The notes below the pieces were generated by a model. The model was not told the DNA's origin, ran no database searches, and worked only from the letters and a program-made list of their open reading frames with translations. Position numbers and translations under genes: made by a program. A DNA stretch of 64,000 bases, taken from positions 1,306,619,519 to 1,306,683,518 of the forward strand of contig CM066033.1 of assembly GCA_033557465.1 (NCBI GenBank), given 5' to 3'. Origin of the DNA: Ichthyophis bannanicus (lineage: Eukaryota > Chordata > Amphibia > Gymnophiona > Ichthyophiidae). Positions within the stretch are counted from its first letter, which is position 1, and every line of letters starts with the position of its first letter. Shown here in pieces: positions 11,515-22,615 of this stretch.

Positions 11515-12038
11515 TAGAAGTTGTAATAGAAGAGTCTGACTTGGATATAGTGGCAGTCACAGAGATATGGTAGACAGAAAGCAATGTCTGGGACACAGAA
11601 AGGGAGGAAGAGTGATGCTATATGTAAAAAAAATTTTTAGAGCCAGAGAACTTCAGGGGAGGAGGCCCTGTGGGTTAGTCTGGAAAGAGGAATGCACAGT
11701 CTATTGACGGTGTCGCAATACACAGACCTCCGTCGCAGGCAAAAGAAATAGAAAGAGATTTAATTGAAGACAGGGGAATTTAATTGAAAGGGGAAGTGAT
11801 AATGGAAGGAGATTTCAGTTTGCCAGATGTTGACAGGTATATCCCAGCTGTGATGTCATCTAGAAGTAAGGAGATCCTGGATACTCTTCAGGGAGAACAG
11901 ATAATGGAAGCCACATAGGAGGGGGAGATATTAGGCTTGGTGCTTACAAATGGTGAGAGTGTTTCTGATGTTGTAGGGGGGATCATCTGGTGTGCAGTGA
12001 TCACTGGATGGTAAACTTCAATATTAGGATGGAGATGG
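11515..12038 (+). pseudogene. Old CR1 endonuclease fragment
   Basis: Translation by eye across frames gives blocks close to SDLDIVAVTEIW, then a Gly-Arg-rich step (GRKSDAICKKNF-like), RPPSQAKEIERD, an MEGDFSLPDVD block (GDFN-like motif with Asn changed to Ser) and CSDHWMVNFNI (the catalytic SDH). A stop replaces a residue just after the EIW block. The SDH block runs straight into the L2-like insertion at about 12040. Confidence 0.65.
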
Positions 12039-12039
12039 T

Positions 12040-13376
12040 GTAAACCACCACATTATGCTATCAAGACTACAACACATTGGCATCAATAACACTGTACTAC
12101 AATGGTTCAGCTCATACCTGTCAGAAAGAACCCAGCAAGTTAAAATAGGAAATACAACATCCAAAACATACAACCAGGAACAAGGTCTCCCGCAGGGCTC
12201 TGCTCTCTCTGCTCTTTTATTTAACATTTACCTCCAACCCATCTGCACCATACTTAAAAAATGTAAATTACTATACCACAGATATGCGGACGATATAATG
12301 ATATATCTCCCATTCAAAATTAACAAATTCCCAATCCAACAAATCAATAACTGTTTTGCTGAATTACTCAGATGGCTTTCAGACTACAATCTGAAGATTA
12401 ATTTCAATAAAACGGAGGCCCTCTATGTAACATGAAGCCTAAACTTCACATCCCCACCTAACGTCATAATTCAAGACACTACTATAACTGTCAAAGATGA
12501 GATAAAATATCTTGGTGTAATACTGGATCACACATTTAATATGTCCTCATGCATAAAATACACTACACGAAAAATCTACTATAAACTGAGACTGCTAAAA
12601 CAACTCCACCCCCTACTCCACCCCAGTGACTTTAAATCAGTACTCAAAGCAATTGTAATCCCACACTTTGACTATGCAAACTCATTACTCCAAGGACTGC
12701 CTAAGCAAACAATTCATCCACTAAAAATTGCTCAACACATTGCTGCCAGAATAACAAACTCCAACCCATTAGACCATATTACCCCTATACTACATAATTT
12801 ACACTAGCTTCCGATACATTCCCGCACCCAATACAAAATAATTGTAACCTCCTTCAAGCTAATCAATGACATATCACCATCCTACCTATCTTCCCTTATC
12901 TCTAATGATAAGACTTCTCGTATTCAAAGAAACCGCAATAAAAACAAACTGATATCAGCACCAGATTACATTAAAGCTAAAAAGATCACTAATAACAGAG
13001 TTATTTCACACTGCACAACTACTCTTTGGAACGCACTCCCTGAAAGCCTAAGAGAGATAAAGGACCTCTCCTCCTTTAAGAAAAAACTCAAAACACATCT
13101 ATTCTCACATCACTTTGGCTCTATAACATAACCTCAGAATCCTATCTAGACACCTCACTCACCGGATCCACATTCCCTAGAATAATTCACCATGAACACA
13201 ATAACATGCAACCTATGTATATAGTTAATGGTTAGATTGTTTTATTGTTATTGTACATAGTTAACAATGTTTCCTGTAAACTGAACTTGTACCTTTGTGC
13301 AATTCATTGTTGTTCATTGTAAACCGCATTTGATCTTTAGGAATTTGCGGTATAGAAATGTTAAATAAATAAATAA
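12040..13376 (+). mobile_element. L2-like LINE II, 5'-truncated with intact 3' tail
   Basis: A 5'-truncated L2-like LINE inserted in the old CR1. It begins inside the RT (MLSRLQHIGI near 12055) and runs to a proper 3' end at 13320-13376, closing in taaataaataaataaa. The coding stays in one frame with few stops up to about 12810. CR1 linker coding resumes directly after the tail. Confidence 0.85.
12055..13131 (+). pseudogene. LINE II RT palm and C-terminal domain
   Basis: WFSSYLSERTQQVKIGN, QGLPQGSALSALLFNIYL, YRYADDIMIYL (shown as RYADD; YADD box intact), WLSDYNLKINFNKTEALYVT, a stop at about 12435, then VIPHFDYANSLLQGLP (DYxNSL block), HITPILHNLH and, past another stop at 12805, the closing LWNALPESLR and FKKKLKTHLF. 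These are the standard late blocks of CR1/L2 ORF2. Two in-frame stops and the 5' truncation make it inactive. Confidence 0.78.
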
Positions 13377-13377
13377 A

Positions 13378-14061
13378 AACAAGGGTCCTAGACTACAGGA
13401 AAACTCACTTGGTAAAGCTGGGGGAATACCTTAAGGAGTTGTTAGATGGATGGGAACATCTGGGGGATGTAGAACAACAGTAAGAAAACTGAAAGGAGAT
13501 ATTTTACGTGTAAGAAACCTTTTTGTTAGGAAAGTTACTAGAAGTAGGAGGAAAAGAAGGCCACTATAAGAAGTAACTCAACAGGTGAGGAAAGGAAAGA
13601 GGCCTTCATAAACTTCAAGAGAGCGCAGAAAGAGGAAGACAAATCACAAATATCCAGAGAAGCTAAGGGACGTTAGTAAAGTGGTTAGGAAAGCAAAAAC
13701 ACAAATGGAAGAAAAAAATAGCCGATATAGTAAAACATGGGGACAAGACCTTTTTTTTAAGTATATTAGTGACAGGAGGAAGGTAGCATTGTGAGACTCA
13801 AGGGCAAAGGCGAGGAATATGTAGCGGATAATGTGGAACCTAGGGAAGAACTGGCTACTCCACTGTCTGACCTTTTTCAGGAGAGATCCTCGAGGACTGG
13901 AGATGAGATAATGTGGTTCCTGCACACATAAGAGAAAATAAGGAAGAGGCTGGGAACTCCAGACCAGATAATCTGGCCACTGTGGCCACCAGATTGATGG
14001 AAATGCTGCTAATGCAGAGATTGTGTGGTTTCTGGAATCCAAGAAATTGGAGAATCTGACA
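13378..14061 (+). pseudogene. Old CR1 linker region before RT
   Basis: Decayed coding equivalent to 6090-6400 of the better CR1 copy: a leader resembling LGEYLKELLDGWEHLGDVEQ, then KVTRSRRKRRP, and further on KYISDRRKVAL. Several stops and shifts are present. It ends at the hAT target site, where ctctaggg is duplicated (14062-14069 and 16219-16226). Confidence 0.55.
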
Positions 14062-14149
14062 CTCTAGGGCAGCGATGGCGAACCTATGGCACGCGAAGGC
14101 CTTGCAGCTGGCACGCGGGAAGGTCCGCAAGTAAAATTAAAAAAAAAAA

Positions 14150-14545
14150 AAAAGCTGTCTTCTCCCGCTGCCGGGGCCGCCGCGGCAGAATCGAGTGTGC
14201 CGCGGGGCCCCCCCTGCCCAGCACAGCCTGCCCTCCCCCTCTATCTGCTCTCTCGTCGCAGCTCACAGTGACACGCGCCGGCTTTCAGAGAGCGAGGGAA
14301 GAGTTTCTCCCTCGCTGCTCTGTTAAGCCCGCGGGGGCTGATGGGAAGTTCCCATCAGCCCCCGCGGGCTTAACAGAGCCGCGAAAGGGAAACTAATCCC
14401 TTCGCGCTCTGAAAGCCGGCGCGTGTCACTGTGAGCTGCGACGAGAGCGGATAGAGGGGGAGGGCAGGCTGTGCTGGGCAGGGGGGGCCCCGCGGCACAC
14501 TCAATTCTGCCGCGGCGGCCCCGGCAGCGGGAGAAGACAGCTTTT
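14150..14545. repeat. Long GC-rich perfect-like hairpin in hAT element
   Basis: Arms of about 197 bp (14150-14347 and 14349-14545) are reverse complements centred on tgggaagttccca at 14342-14354. Outer parts pair agctgtcttctcccgctgcc with its complement, and inner parts pair aagcccgcgggggctgatgg with its complement. I see about ten mismatches and one or two short asymmetric stretches (around 14290-14320 against 14380-14410). It would form a very stable cruciform or RNA hairpin. Confidence 0.88.
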
Positions 14546-14559
14546 AAAAAAAAAAAAAT

Positions 14560-15340
14560 TCGCTGGGCTGGGCTGGGCTGGACTGGGCTGGGCTGGGGGG
14601 GGGTTAGGATTGCTGATGGGCTGGGGGGGTTAGGATTGCTGATGGGGTGGGGGGCTGGGGGGGGGGTAGGAGTGCTGATGGGCTGGGGGGTTAGGAGTGC
14701 TGATGGGCTATGGGGGGCTGGGGGGGTTTAGGAGTGCTGATGGGCTATGGGGGGCTGGGGGGGGTTAGGAGTGCTGATGGGCTATGGGGGGGGGGTTAGG
14801 AGTTCTGATGGGCTATGGGGGGCTGGGGGGGTTAGGAGTGCTGATGGGCTATGGGGGGGCTAGGACAGGAAATGGGCTGATGGAGAGGGGTTAGGACTTG
14901 AGGTGGGTTGATGGGGTTAGGACTGGTAATGGGCTGTGGGCTGTTGGGGGGGGGTAGAACTGGTAAACGGCTACGGGGGGGTTAAGACTGGAAATGGGCT
15001 GTTGGCTGATGGGGGCTGTCTGGTAATGGGCTATGGGGGGGTTAGGACTGATAATGGGCTATGGGGGGGGGGGGCTAGGACAGGAAATGAGCTGATGGGG
15101 AGGGGTTAGGACTTGAGGTGGGCTGATGGGGTTAGGACTGGTAATGGGCTGTGGGCTGATGGGGGGGGTTAGGACTGGCAATGGGCTATGGAGGGCTGAC
15201 TGGAAATGGGTTGATGGGGTTAGGACTGGAAGTGGGTTGATGGGGGGGGCTAGGACTGGTATTGGGTTGGGGGGTTGCTAGGACTGGAAATGGGCTGATG
15301 GGGGGCTAGGACTGGAAATGGGCTGATGCAGGGACTAGAA
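14560..15340 (+). repeat. G-rich minisatellite in hAT element
   Basis: Variable units of roughly 35-45 bp built from ggttaggagtgctgatggg, ctatggggggctgggggg and ctaggactggaaatgggctg. Runs of four or more G recur dozens of times, so the plus strand has strong G-quadruplex potential. The units grade from gctgggctggg repeats at 14562-14596 to more diverged copies up to about 15420. Confidence 0.85.
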
Positions 15341-16444
15341 GGGAATGGATGCTGGGTGAGGCTGGAACTAGAAGGGAGCTGATGTTGGGGGAGGATTAGA
15401 ATGAGATGGGGCTGGGAGAGTAAAATGGAGAGAGGAAAAATATTTTGTGTGGGAGGGATAAAAAATATACAATTGGCCGGGTATTGGGAGAGTAAGTGGG
15501 GATTGAGGATGGAGGGGTAAAATTTGAGTGGATGAAATAGGAATGAGGAAAGAGCAAAAGGAGAAAGATTAGTATGTTAAAGCGGATGTAGAGAGAGAGA
15601 ATGGAAAAAAAAACTAGAAGAGAGAAGAAAGGACAAATGGACAGCAGATGATGGAGAGTTAGCAGAAAACATGAAGAAACCAGAAGAAAGTGGCTGGAGC
15701 AATTGCAACTGAAAAAAAATGCACAAAAGGTAGAAAGATATCTCTTTGACAAGTTATCAGCATGCATGCAACAACAAACATCACATTAATTTTTTTCATG
15801 TATAGATTCTTTGGGAATACACACCGAGTCCTGACACAGTTAACAGTTTTAAGAAGTTTATCTTTTTTTTACTCAGGATACATTTGACATGTTATGTGAA
15901 TAATACATTTAAAATATATTGTGTAACTGAATTAAATTCTTCCTAAATTCATTAAATTGAATGAAATCATTAAAACATTATAAATTGCCAATAAATTGAA
16001 ATGAAAACCAAAGGATTGTGAATCAAATTGATTCTCTGACAATACAAAGATTCCAACCTTTACAAATGATGTTACATAGTTCAGGCAACTTTATAAAGAG
16101 TTTTTAGATACTAAAATCTTGTTGTTAAGGTTTAATTGACGTGCTGGCACTTTGAGGAAATTCTTTGGTTTTGTGCGGCAGTTTGGGCACTCGGGCTCAA
16201 AAAGGTTAGCCATCACTGCTCTAGGGCTTTACTAGAGGTAGGTCTTGTCAGATGAATCTGATTTCTTTGATTGGGTGACCAGAGAATTGGATCAGGGGAG
16301 AACACTGGATGTGGTTTATTTAGATTTCAGCAAGGCCTTTGAACCATTCCGCATCAGCGACTTATTAATCAACTAACTGCCCTTGGGATGGACCCTAAAG
16401 TAAGTGACTGGCTTAGAAACTGGTTGCGTGGGATGTGACATAGG

Positions 16445-17160
16445 ATGGTATTTATTTATTTTATTTTATTTATTTGGTTTTAAATACCGCACTGTTTCAA
16501 AATCAGTGCAGTTTACAAAGAACAGGTATAAACATTTTACATAGAAGAGGGTTTAACAGAACAATATCATTAGATAATACACTAAACCGTTAACCTTATA
16601 CATTAAACCGGTTTGTCAACCTGGGTAACAGGGTGAACTATCCACAGGCTGGTTAGTGGACTATGCGGTAGGTGGGTCTGAAGTCTGGCTAGCAGGAGGG
16701 ATCAAAGCGAAGCTATGTTATGTGGTCATAATGACGTTGGAAGAGGTGGGTCTTTATTGCTTTTCTGAATGTTGATAGGTTGGAGATGGTGCAGATTGGG
16801 GCAGGAAGGGAGTTCCAGAGAGATGGCGCATATAGTGAGAACGCTCTGTTTCCAGCAGCTTGGGAGCATTTTCTTGTTGCTGATGGGATGGTGAGCATAT
16901 TGACCATGTTTGTTCTTCTCATTCTATTGTTCAGAGTCCGTTATAGGATTTCCTCCAGGGAGATGGCGGAGAGGCTGTGCAGGACTTTAAATGTTATTAG
17001 GAGGGCTTTGTACTTTAGGCGGCTAGCTATAGGGAGCCATAGCAGTTGTTCCAGGATTGGTATAACATGCTTATGTCTGGAGGCACCATACAGGGTTTGG
17101 GCTGCAGTGTTGATGGCCATTTGCAGGGGATGAATTGTGCAGGGTGGAAGGCCGTGAAGG
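16445..17160 (-). mobile_element. Reversed L2-like LINE 3' fragment inside old CR1
   Basis: On the minus strand, coding for the end of an L2-like ORF precedes a LINE tail. Blocks seen are SYILHGLPPCTIHPLQ (the DYCNS-LP block, decayed), HVIPILEQLLWLPIASRLKY, NRAFSLYAPSLWNSLP and FRKAIKTHLF. The tail on the plus strand reads tttatttattttattttatt and then aataccgcactgtttc at 16450-16495. It separates the SKAFD and SGVPQG parts of the CR1 RT. Confidence 0.8.
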
Positions 17161-17164
17161 ATGT

Positions 17165-18015
17165 AACTGCAGTTCACTCTGAAGATAGGGGAGTTACCAG
17201 TGGTGTGCCAAAGGGATTGTTCTTGATCCTGTTCTTTTTAACAATTGTGTAAGTGATATTGCAGAAGGTCTGTTGGGAAAGGTTTGACTCTTTGGGGAAT
17301 GATACTAAAATTTGCAACAGGGTAGATGCCTGTAAGGTGTGAATAACATAAGGAGGGATCCAGCAAAGCTTGAAGAATAGTTGAAAATTTGGTATCTAAT
17401 ATGTAAAGCTAAAAGGTGTGAGCTAAATACAAATTAATAACAATAATAATAATAAAGTCATGCATTTGGGCTTCAAAAATCCAAGGGAGTGGTACGGTAT
17501 AGGGGGTGAAATAATTGAATGCACAAAGGAAAACCGGACCCTGGGAAGGTAATTGTATCGGATGATCTTAAAATGGCCAAACAGATAGAAAAGATGGCAG
17601 AAAAAGCTAGAAGGATGCTTGGGTGCATAGGGAGAGGAATGGCATAGCCAGCAGGAAAAAAGGAGGTGATAATGCCTTTGTGTAAATCTCTAATGAGACC
17701 TCATGTGGAGTATTCTGTGCAATTATGGAAACTGCACTTTCCAAAGAATATAAACAGGATGGAGTTGGTACAGAGGGCAGCTACTGAAATGGTCAGTGGT
17801 CTTCATTATAAGGCATATGTCTTAAAGTTCTCAATATGCATATTTCTGAGGAAAGGCGGGAGAGGGGAGATGTGATAGAGACATTTAAATACCTCCATGG
17901 TATATACTCACTGGAGGCGGCCTTCTTCCAACTGAAAGAAAGCTCTGGAATGAGGAGGGTCATAAGATGAAGGCGAAAGGGCCTTCCGGAGTAATCTGAT
18001 GGTGGATATGTGGAA
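17165..18015 (+). pseudogene. Old CR1 RT C-terminal half
   Basis: Decayed blocks include VTSGVPKG (17185-17215), NDTKICNRVD (the FADD box is lost: the first residues read SLGNDTK), HLGFKNPREW, KARRMLGCIGRG, IMPLCKSLMRPHVEYSVQLW (17666 onward) and MELVQRAATEMV, then RGEMIETFKYL-like coding. A TAA/AAT microsatellite lies at 17428-17452. The catalytic FADD box is visibly damaged, so this polymerase is dead. Confidence 0.65.
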
Positions 18016-18017
18016 AT

Positions 18018-18602
18018 GAGAACTTGGAATACTGTGTTCGGTTTTGGAGACCATATCTTGCAAAGGATATAACAAGACTGGAAACGGTTCAGAGGAAGGC
18101 GACCAAAATGATTTGGAGACTGCGTCAGAAGCCTTATGAGAAGAGACTTGAAGACCTAAATATGTACACTCTGGAGGAGAGGAGGGATAGGGGAGATATG
18201 ATTCAGACCTTTAAATACTTAAAGAGAAATAATGAACAAACAAACCTCTTCCAAAGACGGGGAAGCTGTAAAACTAGAGGGCATAACATGAAGCTGCAAG
18301 GGGGTAAATTGAAAGGCAATGTCAGGAAATACTTTTTTACTGAAAGGGTGGTGGATGCTTGGAATGCTCTCCTGATGGAAGCGGTGGGGGCAAATACAGT
18401 GACAGAATTCAAAATGGCATTGGACAGACACAGTGGATCCCTTTACAGCAACAGGATAAAATCAAAATGAACTAACTAATTTCTCAACATACAGGGGTGT
18501 CGTACACAGAGCTGCAGGTGCACCTACTCTTGTCATCTTACTGGGCAGACTAGATGGACCATACTGGTCTTTATCTGCCGTCATTTACTATGTTACTATA
18601 TA
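18018..18602 (+). mobile_element. Young CR1 3' end nested in old CR1
   Basis: A 5'-truncated CR1 fragment nearly identical to 7700-8318 (shared words such as ggaagctgtaaaactagagg) inserted in the old CR1 near its WNAL block. It ends with actggtctttatctgccgtc and short tactatgt repeats at 18585-18602, after which the old copy resumes with tgaattcaaaaaagcatggg. Confidence 0.85.
18024..18470 (+). pseudogene. CR1 ORF C-terminal domain (open)
   Basis: An open stretch of 148 codons: YCVRFWRPYLAKDITRLETV, QRKATKMIWRLRQKPYEKRL, MYTLEERRDRGDMIQTFKYL, TRGHNMKLQGGKLKGNVRKY, VDAWNALLMEAVG, then LDRHSGSLYSN and a stop. It is the best-preserved example of the CR1 C-terminal domain in the window. It lacks the catalytic domains because of 5' truncation. 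Confidence 0.82.
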
Positions 18603-18825
18603 TCTGAATTCAAAAAAGCATGGGATGAACACAGAGGATCTTTGAGGAAGAGGGCGGGATTGTAGACTGCATAGGCCCTATGGTCTATATTTGCCTCATT
18701 TTCTCTGCTTCCATGTAGACTTTAATATTATAAAAGTCATGTTTTATTGGTTGTAATGTGGTTTGAACTTTGCAGTGCATTGCCACCAACTTAAAAATGC
18801 AATGCAATGCGTGATAATTATCTGC

Positions 18826-18998
18826 TCCTGGGTGTTCTTGTCAGTGTGACCAGAAGTAAATTGCCAGACCTTTCTTTTGAGACAATAGAGGCTTAAGTAA
18901 CTTACCCAAGGCCACAAGGAGTGCTAGTGGGAATCACACCCTGGTATCTTGATTAGAAAGTCAGTACTCTAACCACCAGGTTACCCCTCCATGCCACC
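18826..18998 (-). mobile_element. tRNA-derived SINE (reverse copy)
   Basis: Reverse complement of the SINE at 20341 and co-oriented with the one at 22378-22599: a tRNA-like head (minus strand, ending near 18998), then the central block with ccttgtggccttgggtaag and the part with ctggtcacactgacaagaac. Box B is degraded here: the plus strand reads ggaatcacaccctggt where the better copy has ggaatcgaaccctgg. Confidence 0.75.
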
Positions 18999-20340
18999 AG
19001 CTTAACTGCAGTTTTAATATACATGTTAAAAAGTGCTGGGCCTCCCTGTTAAAAAGCAAGTCAACTAGGAAACACCAAGAGGGTAATTCTGCAAGGAGCT
19101 ATTTTAGTTTTTATGCATATAAATTACACCTTTGTGACTGTATAAGTATGTGCGTGGAGCCCATCATGCACACTTTCACTGTGGGTGTACACATAGGCAA
19201 GGAGTCGGGCAGATCATGGGCAGAGTGCACACTTACACATGTAATCTGTAGAATACCAGTGTACTTACGCAAGATATGCTCGTGGCTAAAATTTACATGA
19301 CTAGCAGTTGCTTACATTAGTGTTCTGAGTTGGAGGGGGGCTGAAGCAGCAGGTCTTAGAAGGCAGGAACAGCGATTCAGCACCGGAGAGTTTAGCGTTG
19401 CAATTTCAGTGTCATTAGCACTGCTGCCGCCCCAGAGAGGGGCACCAGCATCAGTTTTAGCTGGGGCATGGCAGGATGGAGCACTCACCTAGGGAGCTTC
19501 CAATCCTTGCACCAGTCCTAGATCCAAGAAGTATGTAGGCCGACAGAAGACAAATCAAGAAACAAATTTTCAAAATAGATTTTCCCCAAAATTTCTTAGT
19601 AAATAGACCCCTTAGAAGCAAAGATAAGAAAACCCCACTGGCTGCTTCTCATAATAAACTGTTATTCTTTGATACTTCATTGGAAAGTTAATCACAGGGT
19701 GCCTGCACTGCTTTAATCACCAGCAGCTGTCCCTTCGTCCAGCCTGGCCGACTGCTTGTAATTTCTTGCTGTGAGGATGACGGAACAGGCATGGGATGAG
19801 CTGGCCTGCACTTGTTGCTACTGCTCTGGGACCTGGTCGGTGAGTAAACTAAGGCTAGGATAAGGGACTTTAAGGAGAGTGAGTCAGACTTCGTGGAAAG
19901 TTTCTGACAGCTGCAGAGCAGGGAAGTTGAATGCCATATGCAGAAGAGAAAAATGCAGACAGGGGACACAGACACACACTCTCTCTCTCACACCCACACA
20001 CTTGCGGACCCTCAGGAGAAAGCAAGTCACCATCATGGCTTATAGGTGAACTCCACTGGCTGAGTCCAGGGCTCATGATTGTAAAATCAATCTATCTCAG
20101 CCTCCACAATATAAATGTCTCCAACAGACAAGGCAATGCGAATGCGCAGCATCAACACCAAAGCACGTGCAGGGAAACGGGCGGCGTTAGAAACAAGCAT
20201 ATGCAAATTATACACACCTGCTAAACTAGCAACACAAACACATCCACGATGGCATTTCAGAATACGCATGTGTATCTGTTGCCACATATATGTCCCAGCC
20301 TGCCACTTCGCAAGTGGAGTATTTACCTGTATGCTTCTTT
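18999..20340. other. Unassigned DNA
   Basis: No gene or element recognised. A CT/CA simple repeat lies at 19977-19999. Short open frames at 19688-20342 have no recognisable domain and several overlap on opposite strands. Confidence 0.4.
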
Positions 20341-20562
20341 GAGGGGGTAGAGGGGTAGCGTAGTGGTTGGAGCACTGGCTTGCTAACCAAGAGACCAGGA
20401 TTCAGTTCCCACTAGCACTCCTTGTGGCCTTAGGCAAGACACTTAACCCTACATTGCCTTGAAGGAAAGGCCTGGCAATCTGCCTCTGGCTACAGTGCCA
20501 AGAAAACCCAGCGTTGACTTGAAGGCACACATTGCATTTGCAAGTTATTGGAAGCGTCATAG
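20341..20562 (+). mobile_element. tRNA-derived SINE (forward copy)
   Basis: Head: ggggtagcgtagtggttgga (box A-like tagcgtagtgg) and accaggattcagttccc (degraded box B). Body: actccttgtggccttaggca and aaggcctggcaatctgcctc, then a tail with gaaggcacacattgcattt at about 20521-20540. The same tail closes the reverse copy at 22378. The tRNA-like head would supply the internal RNA polymerase III promoter; the body partly resembles the region that MIR-like SINEs share with L2. Confidence 0.82.
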
Positions 20563-21126
20563 GATATTCCCCTCTACTGTTGCTTGCTGGCCATAATAAG
20601 CACTTTTTAAATGCGTATTTGCAGGTGCAGGTGTGGGGGGAGGGGGGCATTTATACAGTTTGCAGCCCTTCTAAATTGCTCTTTGGGGCATGAATGCAAT
20701 TGGTACGTCTGAATGGGTGTTTTCAGATGTCCTAATCATGAAGAGAGCTTCTAAAATGATCCCCTATCCATATAGTGGCTGAAAATACAAAGTTATGGGG
20801 ATTCTTTTAGCAGCCCTATTTGTACTTTGGATGTCTGAAAATGGGTAAAGGGACATTCAAAGTATGGAGACGTCCCTGGAGCCATTTTAGAAATCGGTCC
20901 TGTGGATGTTCCCAGTGTGAGGACATGCAAATCTGAATGGGGGCATGGTGAGGCATCTCGGGGGCATTGCCAGGAATCTGGATGTCCTCACCCTATTGCA
21001 GGAACACCCTGTATGTCCCGTGCCACCTTCACGTTTATACCTGCTCCAGGCATGAATAGGCAGCAGAAAAGCGCTTCTTTTGCCTGACAAACATCCAGAG
21101 GGTGTGGAGAAGGTAGTAAACTCCTA
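20563..21126. other. Unassigned DNA, possible older MITE flank
   Basis: 20690-21000 contains repeated short words (gacgtccctggagcc, ggatgttcccagtg, tggatgtcctcacc) of the kind found in hairpin MITEs. Similar words (gacgtctacattgggg, atagatgtccctgg) recur at 37500-37565, beyond the MITE and L1 pair, which suggests an older element split by them. I cannot set its ends. Confidence 0.35.
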
Positions 21127-21357
21127 GGGCCCGATATTTGAACTTCATTTAGTTACCCATGTAAGGGCCTTATCTGGGATATTCGAAAGGCACCTACATG
21201 GGTAGTGCCCTTCGAATATCCCGGCTAAGTCCCTAACGTGCCCAGAAGCTGTCTGCATAGCACTGGGGCATGCTACGGGCAGAGGAAGGGGCTACATGGG
21301 TAGCAGCGATTTTCATTGCGACCCATGTAGCCCTCTGCGCCTTAAAGATAGATGAGA
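21127..21357. mobile_element. Hairpin MITE, left part (split by L1)
   Basis: Begins GGGCCCGATATT at 21127, preceded by cta. Its other part is at 37203-37345, ending TATCGGGCCC and followed by cta, so the terminal inverted repeats match over 10 bp with a 3-bp CTA duplication. That size suits PIF/Harbinger-like MITEs. The interior folds into several hairpins, for example gggatattcgaaaggcacc with gtgcccttcgaatatccc at 21177-21222. The L1 element inserted into its right half. Confidence 0.8.
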
Positions 21358-22014
21358 AAAAACCTCACCTATCTTTATTTTTTTTTTAAATTTTATTTTT
21401 ATTAGCCAACATGTCCAATATACAAACCTTTACATGTATCATACATACAAATATGTCTAATCCAACTGGTACATCTTATCCCTTATATAAAAAGGACCAC
21501 ACACTTATTAAATGTTCTGCTCTATAGTAACAACATTCTTTAACATAATAACTTAGTCCTAACACACAGTATATCTATACTCATCCACGGCCTTTTCGTT
21601 CCATTTGCTTTATTTAGTGTGAACTAATAATCTTAAATATCTCCTCCACTACCACAATACAGGGAACCCTTAACCCTCCGTCCTTTCCCCTTTCTGCTTC
21701 TTTATTATGAATAAGTATTACCCTCCACCCATCCCAACACCTCTACCATTTCAGATATCATGAAAACAAGGTTGATAAAACAGTTGACACATAATTAACT
21801 AAACATGACATAACAAACAAGGATGTGTTGCCCATTACATACTGTACTCTTGTTCCATTACTAAACATTCCCCATCTGTATGCTACTGTGCCCCTCCTCC
21901 CTTGATCCATTTAGATTAGAGAAGAACACAAACCTTAGTCAAGGCTTTATACTGAAACATAACATCACAGTCCTTTAACCATGAACAACAATTAAAATCC
22001 TCCAACAAAAGCCC

Positions 22015-22330
22015 CCCAACATGCCCAATTCAACCTCACTTTCTCCCCCTATTAACCCCCCACCCTTCTACTCCCCCTCCCCCCTCCTCCACCCCCTCCC
22101 CCCTCCCCCACCCCCGCCCCTTACCCCTACTTGTCCTATCCCCCCTCCTCCCTCCCCCCCACTGTTCCTCATAATGCCTCCTGCTATCCTAACCCTCACC
22201 TCCCCCCGCCCCCTCCTACCGCGACTACCCCATCCTCCCACCCTCTCTCTCTTAGCCATTTCCACGCCCCCGCCCACCGCCTCTCTGTTTTCTCCTCCTT
22301 GCCCCGTTTGTCCCCTGTAATATTGTACAT
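22015..22330 (-). repeat. L1 3'-UTR polypurine (G-rich) tract
   Basis: The plus strand is a C/T tract with many runs of C (for example ccccctcccccctcctccac). On the L1 sense strand it is a G-rich polypurine tract downstream of ORF2. Mammalian L1s are known to have a G-quadruplex-prone tract in the 3' UTR; the position here is comparable. Open frames across it on both strands are compositional. Confidence 0.75.
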
Positions 22331-22377
22331 AAGATGAATGTTTGACAGCCTCCCCGCATAACTGCTCATAGGTGGTA

Positions 22378-22599
22378 AAAAATGCAATGTGTGCCTTTGA
22401 GTCAGTCCTGACTCCTGGTGACCCAGAAGCTTCTGGGTTTTCTTGGCAGTGTGACCAGAAGTAGATTGCCAGGCCTTTCTTCTGAGGCAATGGAGGGTTA
22501 AGTGACTTGCCCAAGGCCACAAGGAGTGCTAGTGGGAATCGAACCCTGGTTGCTTGGTTACCAAGCCAGTGTTCTAACCACTAGGCTACTCCTCCACTC
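22378..22599 (-). mobile_element. tRNA-derived SINE with 16-bp target duplication
   Basis: A full-length SINE, minus strand, in the L1 between the end of ORF2 coding and the 3' UTR. The 16-bp flank ctgctcataggtggta is present at 22362-22377 and 22600-22615. On the minus strand the head reads ggagtagcctagtggttaga (box A) and agggttcgattccc (a good box B at 22535-22548). The body matches 20341-20562, then tcaccaggagtcaggactga, and the tail ends tgcattttt. Confidence 0.92.
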
Positions 22600-22615
22600 C
22601 TGCTCATAGGTGGTA

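Larger units (their letters stand above)
14070..16218. mobile_element. hAT-type DNA transposon, non-autonomous, 2149 bp
   Basis: The left end reads cagcgatggcgaacctatgg; the right end reads gttagccatcactg, which complements it as cagtgatggctaacc. The 8-bp flanks ctctaggg at 14062-14069 and 16219-16226 are identical, as expected of hAT transposition, and their central TA fits the Buster-type target pattern. There is no transposase frame. The interior is a large GC-rich hairpin, a G-rich minisatellite and an A/T-rich right arm. Removing one flank rejoins old CR1 sequence on both sides. Confidence 0.92.
11515..18720 (+). mobile_element. Old CR1-clade LINE with four nested insertions
   Basis: Parts of one CR1 copy occur in the right order on the plus strand: endonuclease (11515-12038), linker before the RT (13378-14061), start of RT at the SKAFD block (16227-16445), RT from the SGVPQG block onward (17165-18015), and a 3' end at 18603-18720. 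The gaps are filled by an L2-like LINE, a hAT element, a reversed LINE tail and a young CR1 end. The coding is riddled with stops, so this copy is much older than its inserts. Confidence 0.8.

Noticed and set aside
14560..15340. Telomeric or interstitial telomere repeat because of ggttagg words
   Set aside because: ggttagg occurs once per 35-45 bp unit and not as tandem TTAGGG.
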